NCBI GenBank assembly: GCA_963782475.1
Contig: CAWAJW010000014.1
Coordinates: 135,316 to 199,315, forward strand
DNA: 64,000 nt
From: CAVQBP01 sp963782475
GTDB taxonomy: Bacteria > Bacteroidota > Ignavibacteria > Ignavibacteriales > Ignavibacteriaceae
Direction: 5' to 3'
Position 1 is the stretch's first letter, and every line of letters starts with the position of its first letter. Under the pieces are notes generated by a model that saw only the letters and a list, made by a program, of their open reading frames with translations, had not been told where the DNA came from and ran no database searches. Below are positions 49,679-59,853 of the stretch, one piece after another. The position numbers and the translations under genes are program-made.

Positions 49679-50314
49679 TTATTTAAAATATTTTTCCGCC
49701 ATTATTAAATAACTACCGTATATGGAAAAAATAAAAAAATTTTGACCAAATATGCGTATTGCTTTTCCACTGCCTTTAATAATGGTATGTCTAAAACCAC
49801 ATGATATTAATTTTGATTTTAGTTCGTTTTTATTCATAATAGATAAATGCGAAGGATCTTTTAAAACGCTATCTCTACCCATTTTTACTAGAAATGAATC
49901 TGGATTTGGTGTTGTTAATATTAATCTGCCATTTTCCTTCAATACCCTAAAAAATTCTTTTAAAACAATATCAACATCATACCTCGAAATATGCTCAATA
50001 AATTCTCCACCTATAATTATATCATAGGAGTTTGATTTTAATGGAATGTTCGTTGCCGATGCTAATAATATATAATTATAAGTATTGGTTCTAATTTGTT
50101 TTAATCTATTTATTACAATATCTATTCCTATAATATTTATCTGTTTATTTTCTTTTCTTAAAATTTCACCTCCTTTCCCTGTGTTACACCCGATATCTAT
50201 AATATTAGTATCTTGCGGCCGAAAGTATTTTATGAATTGGGTATATCTTTCTGATGTAAATGAATCTTGCTCACTAACTTTTTGAGCACAATTTATCTGT
50301 CTGTAATCAATCAT
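49679..50314 (-). CDS. Class I SAM-dependent methyltransferase
   Basis: 211 residues. SAM-binding motif NIIDIGCNTGKGGEILRKEN (residues ~35-54), followed by IIGIDIVINRLKQI, IIGGEFIEHISRYDVD and a Methyltransf_11 type strand NGRLILTTPNPDSFL. It probably methylates a sugar or lipid-linked intermediate of the operon, as judged from context only. It ends one base before the GT4 gene. Confidence 0.85.
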   Translation of the reverse strand: MIDYRQINCAQKVSEQDSFTSERYTQFIKYFRPQDTNIIDIGCNTGKGGEILRKENKQINIIGIDIVINRLKQIRTNTYNYILLASATNIPLKSNSYDIIIGGEFIEHISRYDVDIVLKEFFRVLKENGRLILTTPNPDSFLVKMGRDSVLKDPSHLSIMNKNELKSKLISCGFRHTIIKGSGKAIRIFGQNFFIFSIYGSYLIMAEKYFK

Positions 50315-50382
50315 TGATGTGAATAAATTAAAGTTAAAAATTATTTAATACTACAATATAAATTTTTTATAATATTCAATTT

Positions 50383-51285
50383 TTAACTCGATTTAGTGAA
50401 TATCCCAGATTTATTTCTTTCCGCAATCCAATCTAACAAATACCCAAATATTCTTTTTAGTAGTCCTTTTATTAAAAACTGAGGGAGGTATTTCTTTGGA
50501 CAATTTTTAATAGCGTAAATTAAGAAAATTTTTAAGTTTCCACCTCCTTTAATTCCAAATAAATGCTGATAATAATTCTTTAGTGATTTGTCTTTTCTTA
50601 TCTGGTAATCACCACTTTCTTCAAATCGTACATATAATTTTGCATCATAATTACAATATATCTCAAAGCCATTTCTCTTAGCTTTATTGGCAAAATCATC
50701 GTCTGCAGTTATCTGGGGAAAATTCTTTTCATCATAAAAACCGATTTTTGCAAATACATTAGCCGGAACCAATAAACCTCTTCCAGGGTAAATAGATACT
50801 TTATGGAGGCCTATAAATTCGTTTGAAGTCAATTGATCTAGTAAAAAAACAGATTTTGCTTTCTTCCAATTAATAATTTCACCCCCATAAGCAGGTTTTT
50901 GGGTTATAAAATCAAACGCAAAAGAACCGAGAAGTGCATCCTTTTTTCTGGAAGCCCAATAGAGCATTTTCTCAATATAGTCTTCAAATAAAATTGTGTC
51001 ATTATTCAAAGTTAAAATATATTCGGTACCTTGTTTCAATGCATATTTAACACCTAAATTAATTGCCTTTGTCCACCATAAATTCCCATCTCCTTTTAAC
51101 AAAATGACCTGAGGAAATTCATTAATTATCATTTCATAAGTGCCATCTATCGAACCATCATCAATAATAATTATGTTAAAATCTTTGCAAGTTTGGTCTT
51201 TAAGAGATAAAAGACATTCCCTGGTAAACAATTTTCGGTTATGAACCGGAATTACTATAAACACAGTTTTAAGGTTCATCTTCAT
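50383..51285 (-). CDS. Glycosyltransferase family 2 (rhamnosyltransferase-like)
   Basis: 300 residues, GT-A fold. VFIVIPVHNRKLFTRECLLS opening, nucleotide motif IIIIDDGSIDGTYEMI, then GNLWWTKAINLGVKYAL (a WbbL/rhamnosyltransferase-like phrase), metal site LTLNNDTILFEDY, and FPQITADDDFANKAKRNGFE with the catalytic acid. Overlaps the start of the polymerase gene end by 17 bases. An inverting enzyme; donor unknown. Confidence 0.88.
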   Translation of the reverse strand: MKMNLKTVFIVIPVHNRKLFTRECLLSLKDQTCKDFNIIIIDDGSIDGTYEMIINEFPQVILLKGDGNLWWTKAINLGVKYALKQGTEYILTLNNDTILFEDYIEKMLYWASRKKDALLGSFAFDFITQKPAYGGEIINWKKAKSVFLLDQLTSNEFIGLHKVSIYPGRGLLVPANVFAKIGFYDEKNFPQITADDDFANKAKRNGFEIYCNYDAKLYVRFEESGDYQIRKDKSLKNYYQHLFGIKGGGNLKIFLIYAIKNCPKKYLPQFLIKGLLKRIFGYLLDWIAERNKSGIFTKSS

Positions 51286-52594
51286 TTTTATTTAAAACCG
51301 CTGCTAATCCCAAACCAATAAACAGCCATGAATATCTTGGATCGATGTAGTATGCAACTGCATAAACATTTGTCCCGATCAGGCTTATAATGGCTAATGT
51401 GATAATAGCGGCTTGTTTTTTATTTTCAGTTATTACCTTAACTAAAAAATTTTTTAATTCAAAAAATATTTTAATATTTATGCTTAAATATAAAATCAAT
51501 CCTATTAATCCTAATTTGGCAAGAATCATTATATATAAATTATGAGGCATAATCCATATATCATTACTGTATATTTTTAATCCCCAATAACTACCAAATC
51601 CTTCCCCAATTATTGGTGAATGAAAAAACCGCTCAATCTGAAAAGACCAATTTAATAATCGCCAGTTAGCCGTGGGATCCTGCTCCGGATTTGTAAAAGC
51701 CAGCAGTCTTTCAGATAAAAATTTGGAGATATCAGAATAACTACTTATCAATAAAAATATAATTGTAATAATTCCAAAAGCAGGTATTATCCACCGATAC
51801 GAAACTCTTAATTCTTTTTGTCTAATAATTAGTAAAATAATGAAAACGATTATTATTGATAACCATACTGATCTATGACCGTCAAGAATAATAACAGTTG
51901 TTGCTAATGTTGTTATTAAAGTTAATTTAAAGTTTTTTAATTCAAATATTTCATATTTCTTCCCTATGATTAAACCCATTATACCATAAAATAATCCCAA
52001 TGAAAGTTCAGAGGGTAAAAACCTTCCTTTTTCTGGGTCTAATATTGGGTGAATATACCAATTTTTTAAAAAACCAATTATAGGAATGAATAAAAGAGTC
52101 AATATGAGTGATGTAAAAACCAAAAATTTGAATAACCTTATTCTCTCTGCTTCAGAACGGAAAAAATAGACTATATAAATAGGTAATATCAGTGTAATAT
52201 ATGTATACCTGAATTCACCGAAAGCTGCGACCTTATACTTAATAACATTTCGTAAAATCTCAAATAGAAAATACATTCCCAATAAAGCTATAAGAATAAA
52301 TAGGTTAGAATTCTTTATCATATGTTTTTTTTCTTTGAAAAAAAAGATTTTAATTGAAATAGCAATCAGCATTATTATCAACAAATAATCTGAAGAACGC
52401 AGACCAAAACCAATTATTAAAGACCATTTACCAAGATTATAAAGAGGTGTCATTTGAAGTAAAAAAGGAAGGATACCTACTGCAGTATAGAAAATAATTA
52501 TCAATATTGGGTATTTAAAAGCTACCCATAATAAGCTAATGGTAATTATTATTGCCCATATGATTATTAATATAGCCGATAATACAGAGAGCAA
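51269..52594 (-). CDS. wzy: O-antigen ligase/polymerase family membrane protein (Wzy-like)
   Basis: 441 residues with about ten to twelve membrane helices. The family region is IGEGFGSYWGLKIYSNDIWI with MPHNLYIMILAKLGLIGLIL, the PHNxxL-type motif in a periplasmic loop next to the following helix. It polymerises flipped repeat units or ligates them. With two Wzx-type flippases, Wzz and SLBB exporter nearby, Wzy is the better reading. It overlaps the following GT2 gene. Confidence 0.75.
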   Translation of the reverse strand: MLSVLSAILIIIWAIIITISLLWVAFKYPILIIIFYTAVGILPFLLQMTPLYNLGKWSLIIGFGLRSSDYLLIIMLIAISIKIFFFKEKKHMIKNSNLFILIALLGMYFLFEILRNVIKYKVAAFGEFRYTYITLILPIYIVYFFRSEAERIRLFKFLVFTSLILTLLFIPIIGFLKNWYIHPILDPEKGRFLPSELSLGLFYGIMGLIIGKKYEIFELKNFKLTLITTLATTVIILDGHRSVWLSIIIVFIILLIIRQKELRVSYRWIIPAFGIITIIFLLISSYSDISKFLSERLLAFTNPEQDPTANWRLLNWSFQIERFFHSPIIGEGFGSYWGLKIYSNDIWIMPHNLYIMILAKLGLIGLILYLSINIKIFFELKNFLVKVITENKKQAAIITLAIISLIGTNVYAVAYYIDPRYSWLFIGLGLAAVLNKNEDEP

Positions 52595-52601
52595 ATCAAA
52601 C

Positions 52602-53375
52602 TCAACTTTTAATATTTGTTAATGATGTTTTAAAATTATTTTTTACAAATAGCCCGTCAATTTGTAATATGGAAGAGGTTTCAGGATGTAATAATTCACC
52701 CACTGATCCTAGAAAGCGGAAATTTAAATTTATTAATTGATTATAAACATCTTGAAACAGAATCTGATTTTGGTACAATCTGTAAAAGGATAATTCACAT
52801 ATTATGATATCGGTTTTCTCCAATATTTTTGTAGCGCCTTCAATAACAAAATTCTCATATCCCTGAACATCAATTTTAATCAGGACTGGTTTTTCCAGGT
52901 CCTTGTCAAACAATGCTTCATCTAAAGTAGTAATTTCAATATCTTCAACAAACATTTTTTCTGAATCCGGAAATGCTGCTTTATGTAAATCTGTCATCTC
53001 TAAAAGTGAACTGGAATAATTATATGAGCTTTTAAAAATCTGACTTTTCTCTTTCTTATTACCTATTGCGCAGTTATAACACTCAAAAAAAGAAATCGTT
53101 GTATCTAGTTTTTGTAACTCTTGATAACATTCTTTCAAAGGTTCAAATGCTATTATTTTAGCATTCTTAAATAAATAACTTGCTGTTTTTGAGAACATTC
53201 CTCTATTAGCACCAATATCTATAATAGTTTTGGGGATTATATTCATAGATTTAATTCTGAATAACATATTATATATTTCAAAATAACAACCGGAAAGGCG
53301 AGCCTTCAGTGAAGATGGGTTTTCTATAATAAATATTATCTGATGAAGACGTCGCAGTAATTTGTCTTTAATCAT
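52602..53375 (-). CDS. FkbM family methyltransferase
   Basis: 257 residues. SAM site TIIDIGANRGMFSKTASYLF, then IIAFEPLKECYQELQ, CAIGNKKEKSQIF, and the FkbM-typical LIKIDVQGYENFVIEGATKI. These enzymes O-methylate sugars and polyketides; here the target is probably a hexose of the polymer. The start codon overlaps the stop of the upstream GT4 gene by four bases (53372-53375), showing coupling. Confidence 0.88.
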   Translation of the reverse strand: MIKDKLLRRLHQIIFIIENPSSLKARLSGCYFEIYNMLFRIKSMNIIPKTIIDIGANRGMFSKTASYLFKNAKIIAFEPLKECYQELQKLDTTISFFECYNCAIGNKKEKSQIFKSSYNYSSSLLEMTDLHKAAFPDSEKMFVEDIEITTLDEALFDKDLEKPVLIKIDVQGYENFVIEGATKILEKTDIIICELSFYRLYQNQILFQDVYNQLINLNFRFLGSVGELLHPETSSILQIDGLFVKNNFKTSLTNIKS

Positions 53376-54553
53376 AGTTTATTCTGCTTAGAAAGAATGT
53401 CCGAATAATAACCGATATATTGTTTTATTATTTTATCTTCCGAATAATGAGTTTTCACAAAATTTAAAGCGTTCATTCTTAAATCATTATTTAATTTTTC
53501 ATCATTGTATAATTTTAAAATTGCTTCAGCTATCTCTTCTTTTGAATTTATATCGCAAATTATACCTGTATTTCCGTTATCTAACAGCTTTGGTATGTTG
53601 CCACTTTTTTTTCCACCGATAACTGTTGTACCGAAAGCCATTGATTCCAAAACCGCCATACCAAAAGATTCTTCACGTGAAGGGTGTAAAAATATTTTTG
53701 CTGTTGGTATAACTTTCATAACTTCCTCAAATTTCATCCACCCTAAGAAATTTACTCCAGTATGTAAATTATGCTTATAAGCATAATTAAATGTTTTCTC
53801 ATCCGGACCCATATCCTTTCCGATAAGAGAATATTCTAGTGTCGGAATTTTTTCATGTACAATTTTAAAAGCTTTTAGAGCCGTATCAATATTTTTTCTT
53901 TTTCCAAAACCATCGCTTATTGATAATATTATATTTTTTTTCTTCTCAATAGGAACGAAATCCGATTTTAAATCATTTGAATAAAAGTGATTAATAATCC
54001 TGGTCTTTTCTTTATATTTTTTTGGCAGCAAATTATATAAATATTCTGAATTTACACTCAGATATTTAGCTTGCTTTATAACAAACTGATTTATTAAAAA
54101 TCTGATAAACCAATGTAATTTGGTAGCTAAACTATTTTTTGATATCGTCATTAATTTTAAGATTGAAAAAGCATGATCGTGTAAAGATACAACAGTTGGA
54201 ATATTTGTACTTAAGGCAGCTAATGCAAATTCATAAGACCATAAAGCATTAATAATATCACACTTATATTTTTGCATTAGTTTGTTTAATTCTTTCCTTT
54301 CCGAATTATATGCATATCTTGCCGCATGAGCTCTCTGCGGTACAACGCATAGTACTAAATTTTCAGTCTCTTTAATAAAACTCTCAGTAATACCTGGTGA
54401 TGAACTAAAAGCTACGATTTGATGACCTTCCTTTAAAAGGCCATTTATAAGCATTGATATCATTGGAAATGGAATGCCATAGGGTATTTTTTCTACCTTT
54501 TCCTTAAAGTTGATTAATTCTAATGTCATAGGTCCAGCGATTCCAATTTTCAT
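53372..54553 (-). CDS. Glycosyltransferase family 4
   Basis: 393 residues. Opening MKIGIAGPMTLELINFK with a long loop; donor domain with IILSISDGFGKRKNIDTALK, YSLIGKDMGPDEKTF, FLGWMKFEEVMKVIPTAKIF and LHPSREESFGMAVLESMAFG, GTTVIGGKKSGNIPKLLDNG. Retaining GT-B enzyme. It follows the CgeB-like gene after two bases and overlaps the FkbM gene. Confidence 0.9.
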   Translation of the reverse strand: MKIGIAGPMTLELINFKEKVEKIPYGIPFPMISMLINGLLKEGHQIVAFSSSPGITESFIKETENLVLCVVPQRAHAARYAYNSERKELNKLMQKYKCDIINALWSYEFALAALSTNIPTVVSLHDHAFSILKLMTISKNSLATKLHWFIRFLINQFVIKQAKYLSVNSEYLYNLLPKKYKEKTRIINHFYSNDLKSDFVPIEKKKNIILSISDGFGKRKNIDTALKAFKIVHEKIPTLEYSLIGKDMGPDEKTFNYAYKHNLHTGVNFLGWMKFEEVMKVIPTAKIFLHPSREESFGMAVLESMAFGTTVIGGKKSGNIPKLLDNGNTGIICDINSKEEIAEAILKLYNDEKLNNDLRMNALNFVKTHYSEDKIIKQYIGYYSDILSKQNKL

Positions 54554-54555
54554 AA

Positions 54556-55638
54556 TTATTTGCTTCTATCTTCTAGCCAGGGATTCTTAATGTAAATATG
54601 AGAATTACTTATATTTTTCAATGAATATTTTTCTATAAGTACATTTATCATATAATGAAATGCTAATTTTACTGAAAAATTTTTTAGAGCATATTCAAGT
54701 AGTTTCTTACCAATTTCATTTAATTCATCATCACTTTTTTTTAGTAATGCTTCACACTGTTCTAATGCCTCTTGTAAAGATTTATAAAATCTAATCTCTC
54801 CACAACCATAGAAAAGTTTATCAAAGCCTTCTTCATAACTTTGAACCACTGGAATTCCCGAAAGCATAGCAATCGGTAAACGATCCGAAAAATAATATTT
54901 AGCATTATCATTATTAATTGAGATTGTTATTTTACTTTTTGAATATATATTATGTTGGTCAAGATATGGAATTACACCTTTCGCACTACTTCCGCTCCAA
55001 TTATTTCCATATACTGCAAATTTAGCCTCGTATTTTTCTGATAAAGTTTTTACTATTACCTTTCTAAATTGGGTCCCTGGTAGAGTTATTCTAAACGGAT
55101 TTCTACTTAAAGTATAGTTCCCAATCATCACAATATCATATTCCTTTTGATTGGTTTTAATTGGATAAAATCTTTTTTCATCAGCAAACGCGGGTACCAA
55201 CCTAATATCATTGCATCCCTTGGCTTGCATCTTTTTTGACATCTCTCCAAATCCTTGCACAAAGACAACATCACACGCAGAAGATAATTCAAGTACTGCT
55301 TTTGGCACTGGTATAAAAAGTTCAGGATAAATATCACCATCCCAATATCCCATTACAGGTTTGCTTTTTAAACTTTTCAATTCATTAATTGCATCCTGAT
55401 TTACTTTGAACCTATCCGTATGCATCCATAGTATCAAATCAGGCTGGTAATTTTTTGAAATCTCAACAATTTCTTTTAAAACATCCTTCTCCTTTTCCCC
55501 CTCTGCAAGTTTTGTTAAAAACGGATATATATAATTATCAGTTATTATCCCTTTTTCTTTGCAATTTTTTATTGCTCTATGCACATCATCATGTGCACCA
55601 GCAGGATTTTCATTCAATAAAACTAGGAGCTTCATCAA
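54556..55638 (-). CDS. CgeB-like glycosyltransferase (family 1-type)
   Basis: 360 residues. Contains LLVLLNENPAGAHDDVHRAI, a long central DLILWMHTDRFKVNQDA, PVMGYWDGDIYPELFIPVPK, DVVFVQGFGEMSKKMQAKGC, YDIVMIGNYTLSRNPFR and KITISINNDNAKYYFSDRLP followed by LSGIPVVQSYEEGFDKLF. This is the series seen in the CgeB/DUF3880 group of glycosyltransferases. It is 35 bp after the flippase. Substrate unknown. Confidence 0.7.
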   Translation of the reverse strand: MMKLLVLLNENPAGAHDDVHRAIKNCKEKGIITDNYIYPFLTKLAEGEKEKDVLKEIVEISKNYQPDLILWMHTDRFKVNQDAINELKSLKSKPVMGYWDGDIYPELFIPVPKAVLELSSACDVVFVQGFGEMSKKMQAKGCNDIRLVPAFADEKRFYPIKTNQKEYDIVMIGNYTLSRNPFRITLPGTQFRKVIVKTLSEKYEAKFAVYGNNWSGSSAKGVIPYLDQHNIYSKSKITISINNDNAKYYFSDRLPIAMLSGIPVVQSYEEGFDKLFYGCGEIRFYKSLQEALEQCEALLKKSDDELNEIGKKLLEYALKNFSVKLAFHYMINVLIEKYSLKNISNSHIYIKNPWLEDRSK

Positions 55639-55672
55639 TCATTAATAATCATTTAAATAATATATGTTTTAG

Positions 55673-57172
55673 TTAAACAAAACCTAACCTTTTCCCAATA
55701 TTCTGAATAATTTTGCTCTCAATGTTTTTAAATACTCTATCACTTAAGATTTTTTTAATTCTTTTGGTAAAGGATAATCTTAATAATAATAGAATAGTCG
55801 GTATATAAAATAATAGCTGTGCTATAAACCTTATTATCAAACTTGAATTTGACTGAATTAAAATATAGTGTATCATAAAAATAGAAACACATGTAATAAA
55901 AGTGGCTATGATTGATGGATAATAAGCTGAAATTATTTCTTTTAAATTAAGAAAGATTAAAAATTTTGTTAATAAAAGATATCCCAAATGATAAATAATA
56001 GCTGAACCTAATAATCCTGCTGCTGTATAGACCAACCCATGAGGGACTGCAATAATTAATACTATGCTGAGTAAAATTACAAAGCTTATTTGGAATATTA
56101 ACTTTACTTTTAAATAAGCTACAGCTTCAAATAAAGTTCCCATAAAACTATTCATTAGATAGAATGGAACTACCAAAGCTAAAATTCTTAATACATCAAT
56201 GGCTTCTTTCCACTTATCACCGAGAATAACTAAAACTATCTCTTTTGCAGAAACTGAAAACCAGACACAAAGCGGAATTAAAAAAAAAGAACTGACAGTA
56301 AATGAAGAGAGGAAAGCTTCTTTTAACTTGGCTCTGTCACTTTGAATTTTGCTGAATGAAGGGAATAATACTTTTGTTATGCTTGTATAAAGATTGTATA
56401 AAGGTAGATTAACAATCGTGAAAGCCCTGTTATAAATACCCAAAAGTGAAGCTCCTAGAAGGCGTCCTATCAGTAGTGTATCAAGACTTCCTCCAAAGAA
56501 TTCAAAAATACTTATTATGGTTACCTTGCTTCCAAAGGAGAAAATAGGTTTATATTGTCTCAACTTAAATATGAACTTTATATTATGTTTAATAAATGCA
56601 TATGCCATAATCGAACTTAATAAACCCTGAACAAGTGCTGCAAAAACCAGGCTCCAGACTCCATAATCCAAAATAGCCATAACAATACCGACTCCTAAAT
56701 ATCCGATTGCATACGAAACTATTTCAATAATTGCAATTACCCGGAAATTTAGATCCCTTTTTAGAAGAGCTATTGAAGTTGTTAAGAATCCGGTAATTAA
56801 AAAAGATATCGCCATTATTTTAATTACAAGGACTACCTTTTCATTGTTAAATAAATAAACAGCAAGAGGAGCAAGAAACCAGACCACTGCGAAAAAAAAT
56901 ATTCCAAGTAATAATGATAATGTAAAGCTTGAACGTATATCTTCTTCGGTTATCTCTTTTTTTTGAATAACCGCACGCTCAATCCCCATCTGGGCAAAAT
57001 AACTTCCAAACCTCAGTACAACACCGGCCATAGCAACCAGACCAAATGCTGCCGGTTCCAGCAGTCGTGCCATGGTGGCAGTGTATCCAACTTGCATTAT
57101 TGTAGTTAGAAAAGTGGAAAAATAGTTCCACTTAATTCCATGGATAGTCTTAAAAGTTAAATTTTTATCCAA
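55673..57172 (-). CDS. wzx: Lipopolysaccharide/exopolysaccharide flippase (WzxC-like, MOP superfamily)
   Basis: 499 residues, 12-14 predicted helices. The opening TIHGIKWNYFSTFLTTIMQV with MARLLEPAAFGLVAMAGVVL and IGIERAVIQKKEITEEDIRS is typical of the WzxC/TuaB branch of polysaccharide transporters. It flips lipid-linked repeat units across the inner membrane. It begins 15 bp after the glf stop. A second, different flippase is at 59854-61146. Confidence 0.9.
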   Translation of the reverse strand: MDKNLTFKTIHGIKWNYFSTFLTTIMQVGYTATMARLLEPAAFGLVAMAGVVLRFGSYFAQMGIERAVIQKKEITEEDIRSSFTLSLLLGIFFFAVVWFLAPLAVYLFNNEKVVLVIKIMAISFLITGFLTTSIALLKRDLNFRVIAIIEIVSYAIGYLGVGIVMAILDYGVWSLVFAALVQGLLSSIMAYAFIKHNIKFIFKLRQYKPIFSFGSKVTIISIFEFFGGSLDTLLIGRLLGASLLGIYNRAFTIVNLPLYNLYTSITKVLFPSFSKIQSDRAKLKEAFLSSFTVSSFFLIPLCVWFSVSAKEIVLVILGDKWKEAIDVLRILALVVPFYLMNSFMGTLFEAVAYLKVKLIFQISFVILLSIVLIIAVPHGLVYTAAGLLGSAIIYHLGYLLLTKFLIFLNLKEIISAYYPSIIATFITCVSIFMIHYILIQSNSSLIIRFIAQLLFYIPTILLLLRLSFTKRIKKILSDRVFKNIESKIIQNIGKRLGFV

Positions 57173-57186
57173 TTTTGAAATAAAGA

Positions 57187-58287
57187 TTATATAAGGTTTT
57201 TCTCAAAAACACTTAGCGCTCTTGCTGTTACCTGGTCCATATTATAATACTTGTATTCTGCGAGTCTTCCGCAAAAAATAACAGACTCTAATTTATCCCC
57301 CTCTTCCCGGTATTTGCTGTAAAGTTCCATATTTTCATCACGCGGGATTGGGTAATATTTGTCCATCCCCTCTTCTGCCTGCAATGCATACTCTTTTGTA
57401 ATTGTAGTTTTGGGATGCCTCTGACCGGTTGCATGCTTCCATTCTACTATTCTTGTAAAATCAAAATCATTAGAGAAATTAACCTGCTGGCATTCCTGGT
57501 AAAATTCCCTTTCAAGTGTCTCATGCTCAAATCTTAGAGAACGGTAAGGGAGTCTGCCGAACATAAATCCGAAAAATTCATCGATCGGACCGGTGTATAT
57601 CATTTTATTAAATTTTACCGAATCAATTATCTCTTTATAATCAGTATTTAACAATAGAGTTATATTTTTATTGCCGAGCATTCTGTTAAACATTTCAGTA
57701 TACCCGTTCGCCGGGATTCCCTGGTAAGTATCGGTGAAATAACGATCGTCCCTGTTTCTCCTTACCGGGATCCTTGCTGTAACACTCGGTGCAAGGTTTC
57801 TGGCTTCAATTCCCCATTGCTTTATCGTATAACCTTTGTAAAATTTATTAAATAAATCTTCACCCACAAGGTTCAAAACCATGTCTTCCGAGTTTCTTAT
57901 GTTTTTAAAATTTATTCTTACGGTTTTGTAATAAGCCTCAGCTTCATCATCAGTTTTCAAATTCAGGCTGTAAAGCATATTTAATGTATCCCGGTTTATA
58001 GGGAAAGGATAGAGTTTACCATTAATGCTTGACTTTACCCTGTGCTCGTGAAAGCGCCATTCAGTGAATTGAGATAAATAATCAAAAACCTTTTTATTGT
58101 TTGTGTGAAACCAGTGCGGCCCGTATTTATGCATCAATATTTGATCTTCATTGTAAAAATCAAAAGCATTGCCTGCTATATGGCTCCGCTTGTCAACTAT
58201 GAGCACCTTTTTATTCAGCTCACCTGCGATTCTTTCCGCAAATACGGAACCGGCGAAACCCGCCCCGACAATTAAATAATCATACAT
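57187..58287 (-). CDS. glf: UDP-galactopyranose mutase
   Basis: 366 residues. FAD site YDYLIVGAGFAGSVFAERIA, HIAGNAFDFYNEDQILMHKY, GPHWFHTNNKKVFDYL, NRDTLNMLY, GYTIKQWGIEARNLAPSVTA and VIFCGRLAEYKYYNMDQVTA, all diagnostic. It converts UDP-galactopyranose to UDP-galactofuranose, so the polymer probably contains galactofuranose. First gene of the minus-strand operon; its promoter must lie in 58288-58350, next to hairpin array 2. Confidence 0.95.
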   Translation of the reverse strand: MYDYLIVGAGFAGSVFAERIAGELNKKVLIVDKRSHIAGNAFDFYNEDQILMHKYGPHWFHTNNKKVFDYLSQFTEWRFHEHRVKSSINGKLYPFPINRDTLNMLYSLNLKTDDEAEAYYKTVRINFKNIRNSEDMVLNLVGEDLFNKFYKGYTIKQWGIEARNLAPSVTARIPVRRNRDDRYFTDTYQGIPANGYTEMFNRMLGNKNITLLLNTDYKEIIDSVKFNKMIYTGPIDEFFGFMFGRLPYRSLRFEHETLEREFYQECQQVNFSNDFDFTRIVEWKHATGQRHPKTTITKEYALQAEEGMDKYYPIPRDENMELYSKYREEGDKLESVIFCGRLAEYKYYNMDQVTARALSVFEKNLI

Positions 58288-58344
58288 AGTGTAAAATTTG
58301 TTCTGTCTTCGGCTTTAAAATTATCAATTAAAAATTAAAAATGA

Positions 58345-59730
58345 ACAGAAGATCTTCTTTTATTTTATCTACAATAATTAAACATCTACGATGTGTTTCC
58401 TAAACACAGCCTAGTATTACCACAGAGGTAACAGAGAAAACGCAGAGGCAACAGAGGATGATTTATTCTTCCAGCAATCTCTAAATATTAAATAATGTGC
58501 AAACAAAATTTCTTATTGATCTTCTACGAAGATCATCCCTTAAATCTTTTGTTTTCATTTCTACAAAAATTAAACATCTACGATGTTTTATCACAATAAA
58601 ATATTTATCTCAATTAAATACTTATATATACTCAAATTATTTACGGAACCTCGTAGGTTCTATTATTGTAACAAAAACCAAAAACCCCATACATTTAATC
58701 CTCGTAGAGGATTTATAAACAAAGATTAATTTATCGGAATCAATTTTAATAGATTTTATTGATCTTCTACGAAGATCTTCCCTTAAATCTTTTGTTTTTC
58801 ATTTCTACAAAAATTTAACATCTACGATGTTTTATCACAATAAAATATTTATCTCAATTAAATGTTTATATAAACTCAAATTATTTCCGGAACCTCGTAG
58901 AGGTTCTATTATTGTAACAAAAACCAAAAACCCATACATTTAATCCTCGTAGAGGATTTATAATCAAAGATTAATTTATCGGAATCAATTTTAATAGATT
59001 TTATAGATCTTCTACGAAGATCTCCTTTGAATCTTTCATTTTAATTTCTACAAAAATTAAACATCTACGATGTTTTTCTTAAACACATCCCTATATTACC
59101 ACAGAGGAAACAGAGAAAACGCAGAGGCAACAGAGGATGATTTATTCTTCCGGCAATCTCTAAATATTAAATAATGTGCAAACAAAAAAATATTTCTTAT
59201 GGATCTTATACAAAGTTCTCCTTTGAATCTTTCATTTTAATTTCTACAAAAATTAAACATCTACGATGTTTTATCACTATAAAATATTTATCTCATTAAA
59301 TGCTTATATATACTCAAATTATTTCCGGAACCTCGTAGAGGTTCTATTATTGTAACAAAAACCAAAAAACCCATACATTTAATCCTCGTAGAGGATTTAT
59401 AAACAAAGATTAATTTATCGGAATCAATTTTAATAGATTTTATAGATCTTCTACGAAGATCTTCTTTTATTATCTTTTATTTTATCTACAATAATTAAAC
59501 ATCTACGATGTTTTATCATAATAAAATATTTGCCTCAATTAAATGCTTATATATACTCAAATTATTTCCGGAACCTCGTAGAGGTTCTATTATTGTAACA
59601 AAAACCAAAAACCCATACATTTAATCCTCGTAGAGGATTTATAAACAAAGATTAATTTATCAGAATCAATTTTAATAGATTTTATAGATCTTCTACGAAG
59701 ATCTTCCCTTATTTTATCTACAATAATGGA
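58345..59730 (-). repeat. Hairpin super-repeat array 2 (inverted relative to array 1)
   Basis: Hairpin B (GATCTTCTACGAAGATC) starts at 58518, 58761, 59006, 59444 and 59687 (periods 243, 245, 438, 243). Between them lie A (AACATCTACGATGTT), E (GAACCTCGTAGAGGTTC) and D (AATCCTCGTAGAGGATT). Read on the minus strand the order A-B-D-E is that of array 1. The long unit again carries the ~195-bp module with CAGAGGAAACAGAGAAAACG. 58288-59853 holds no supported gene. Confidence 0.9.
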
Positions 59731-59733
59731 GCA

Positions 59734-59815
59734 ATTAAAAATCAGTGTAAATCAGTTTAAATCAGTGTCATCTGTGTTCTATTTCCTGGAAAATAATTAT
59801 TTTTTGGACAGCCTT
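59734..59815 (-). repeat. Dispersed ACACAGATGAC repeat, copy 2
   Basis: Reverse complement of the repeat at 39385-39460 with modest divergence. Placed between array 2 and the second flippase stop codon. Confidence 0.7.
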
Positions 59816-59853
59816 ATAATAAAATATTTACCTCAATTCGAGGATTTATAAAC

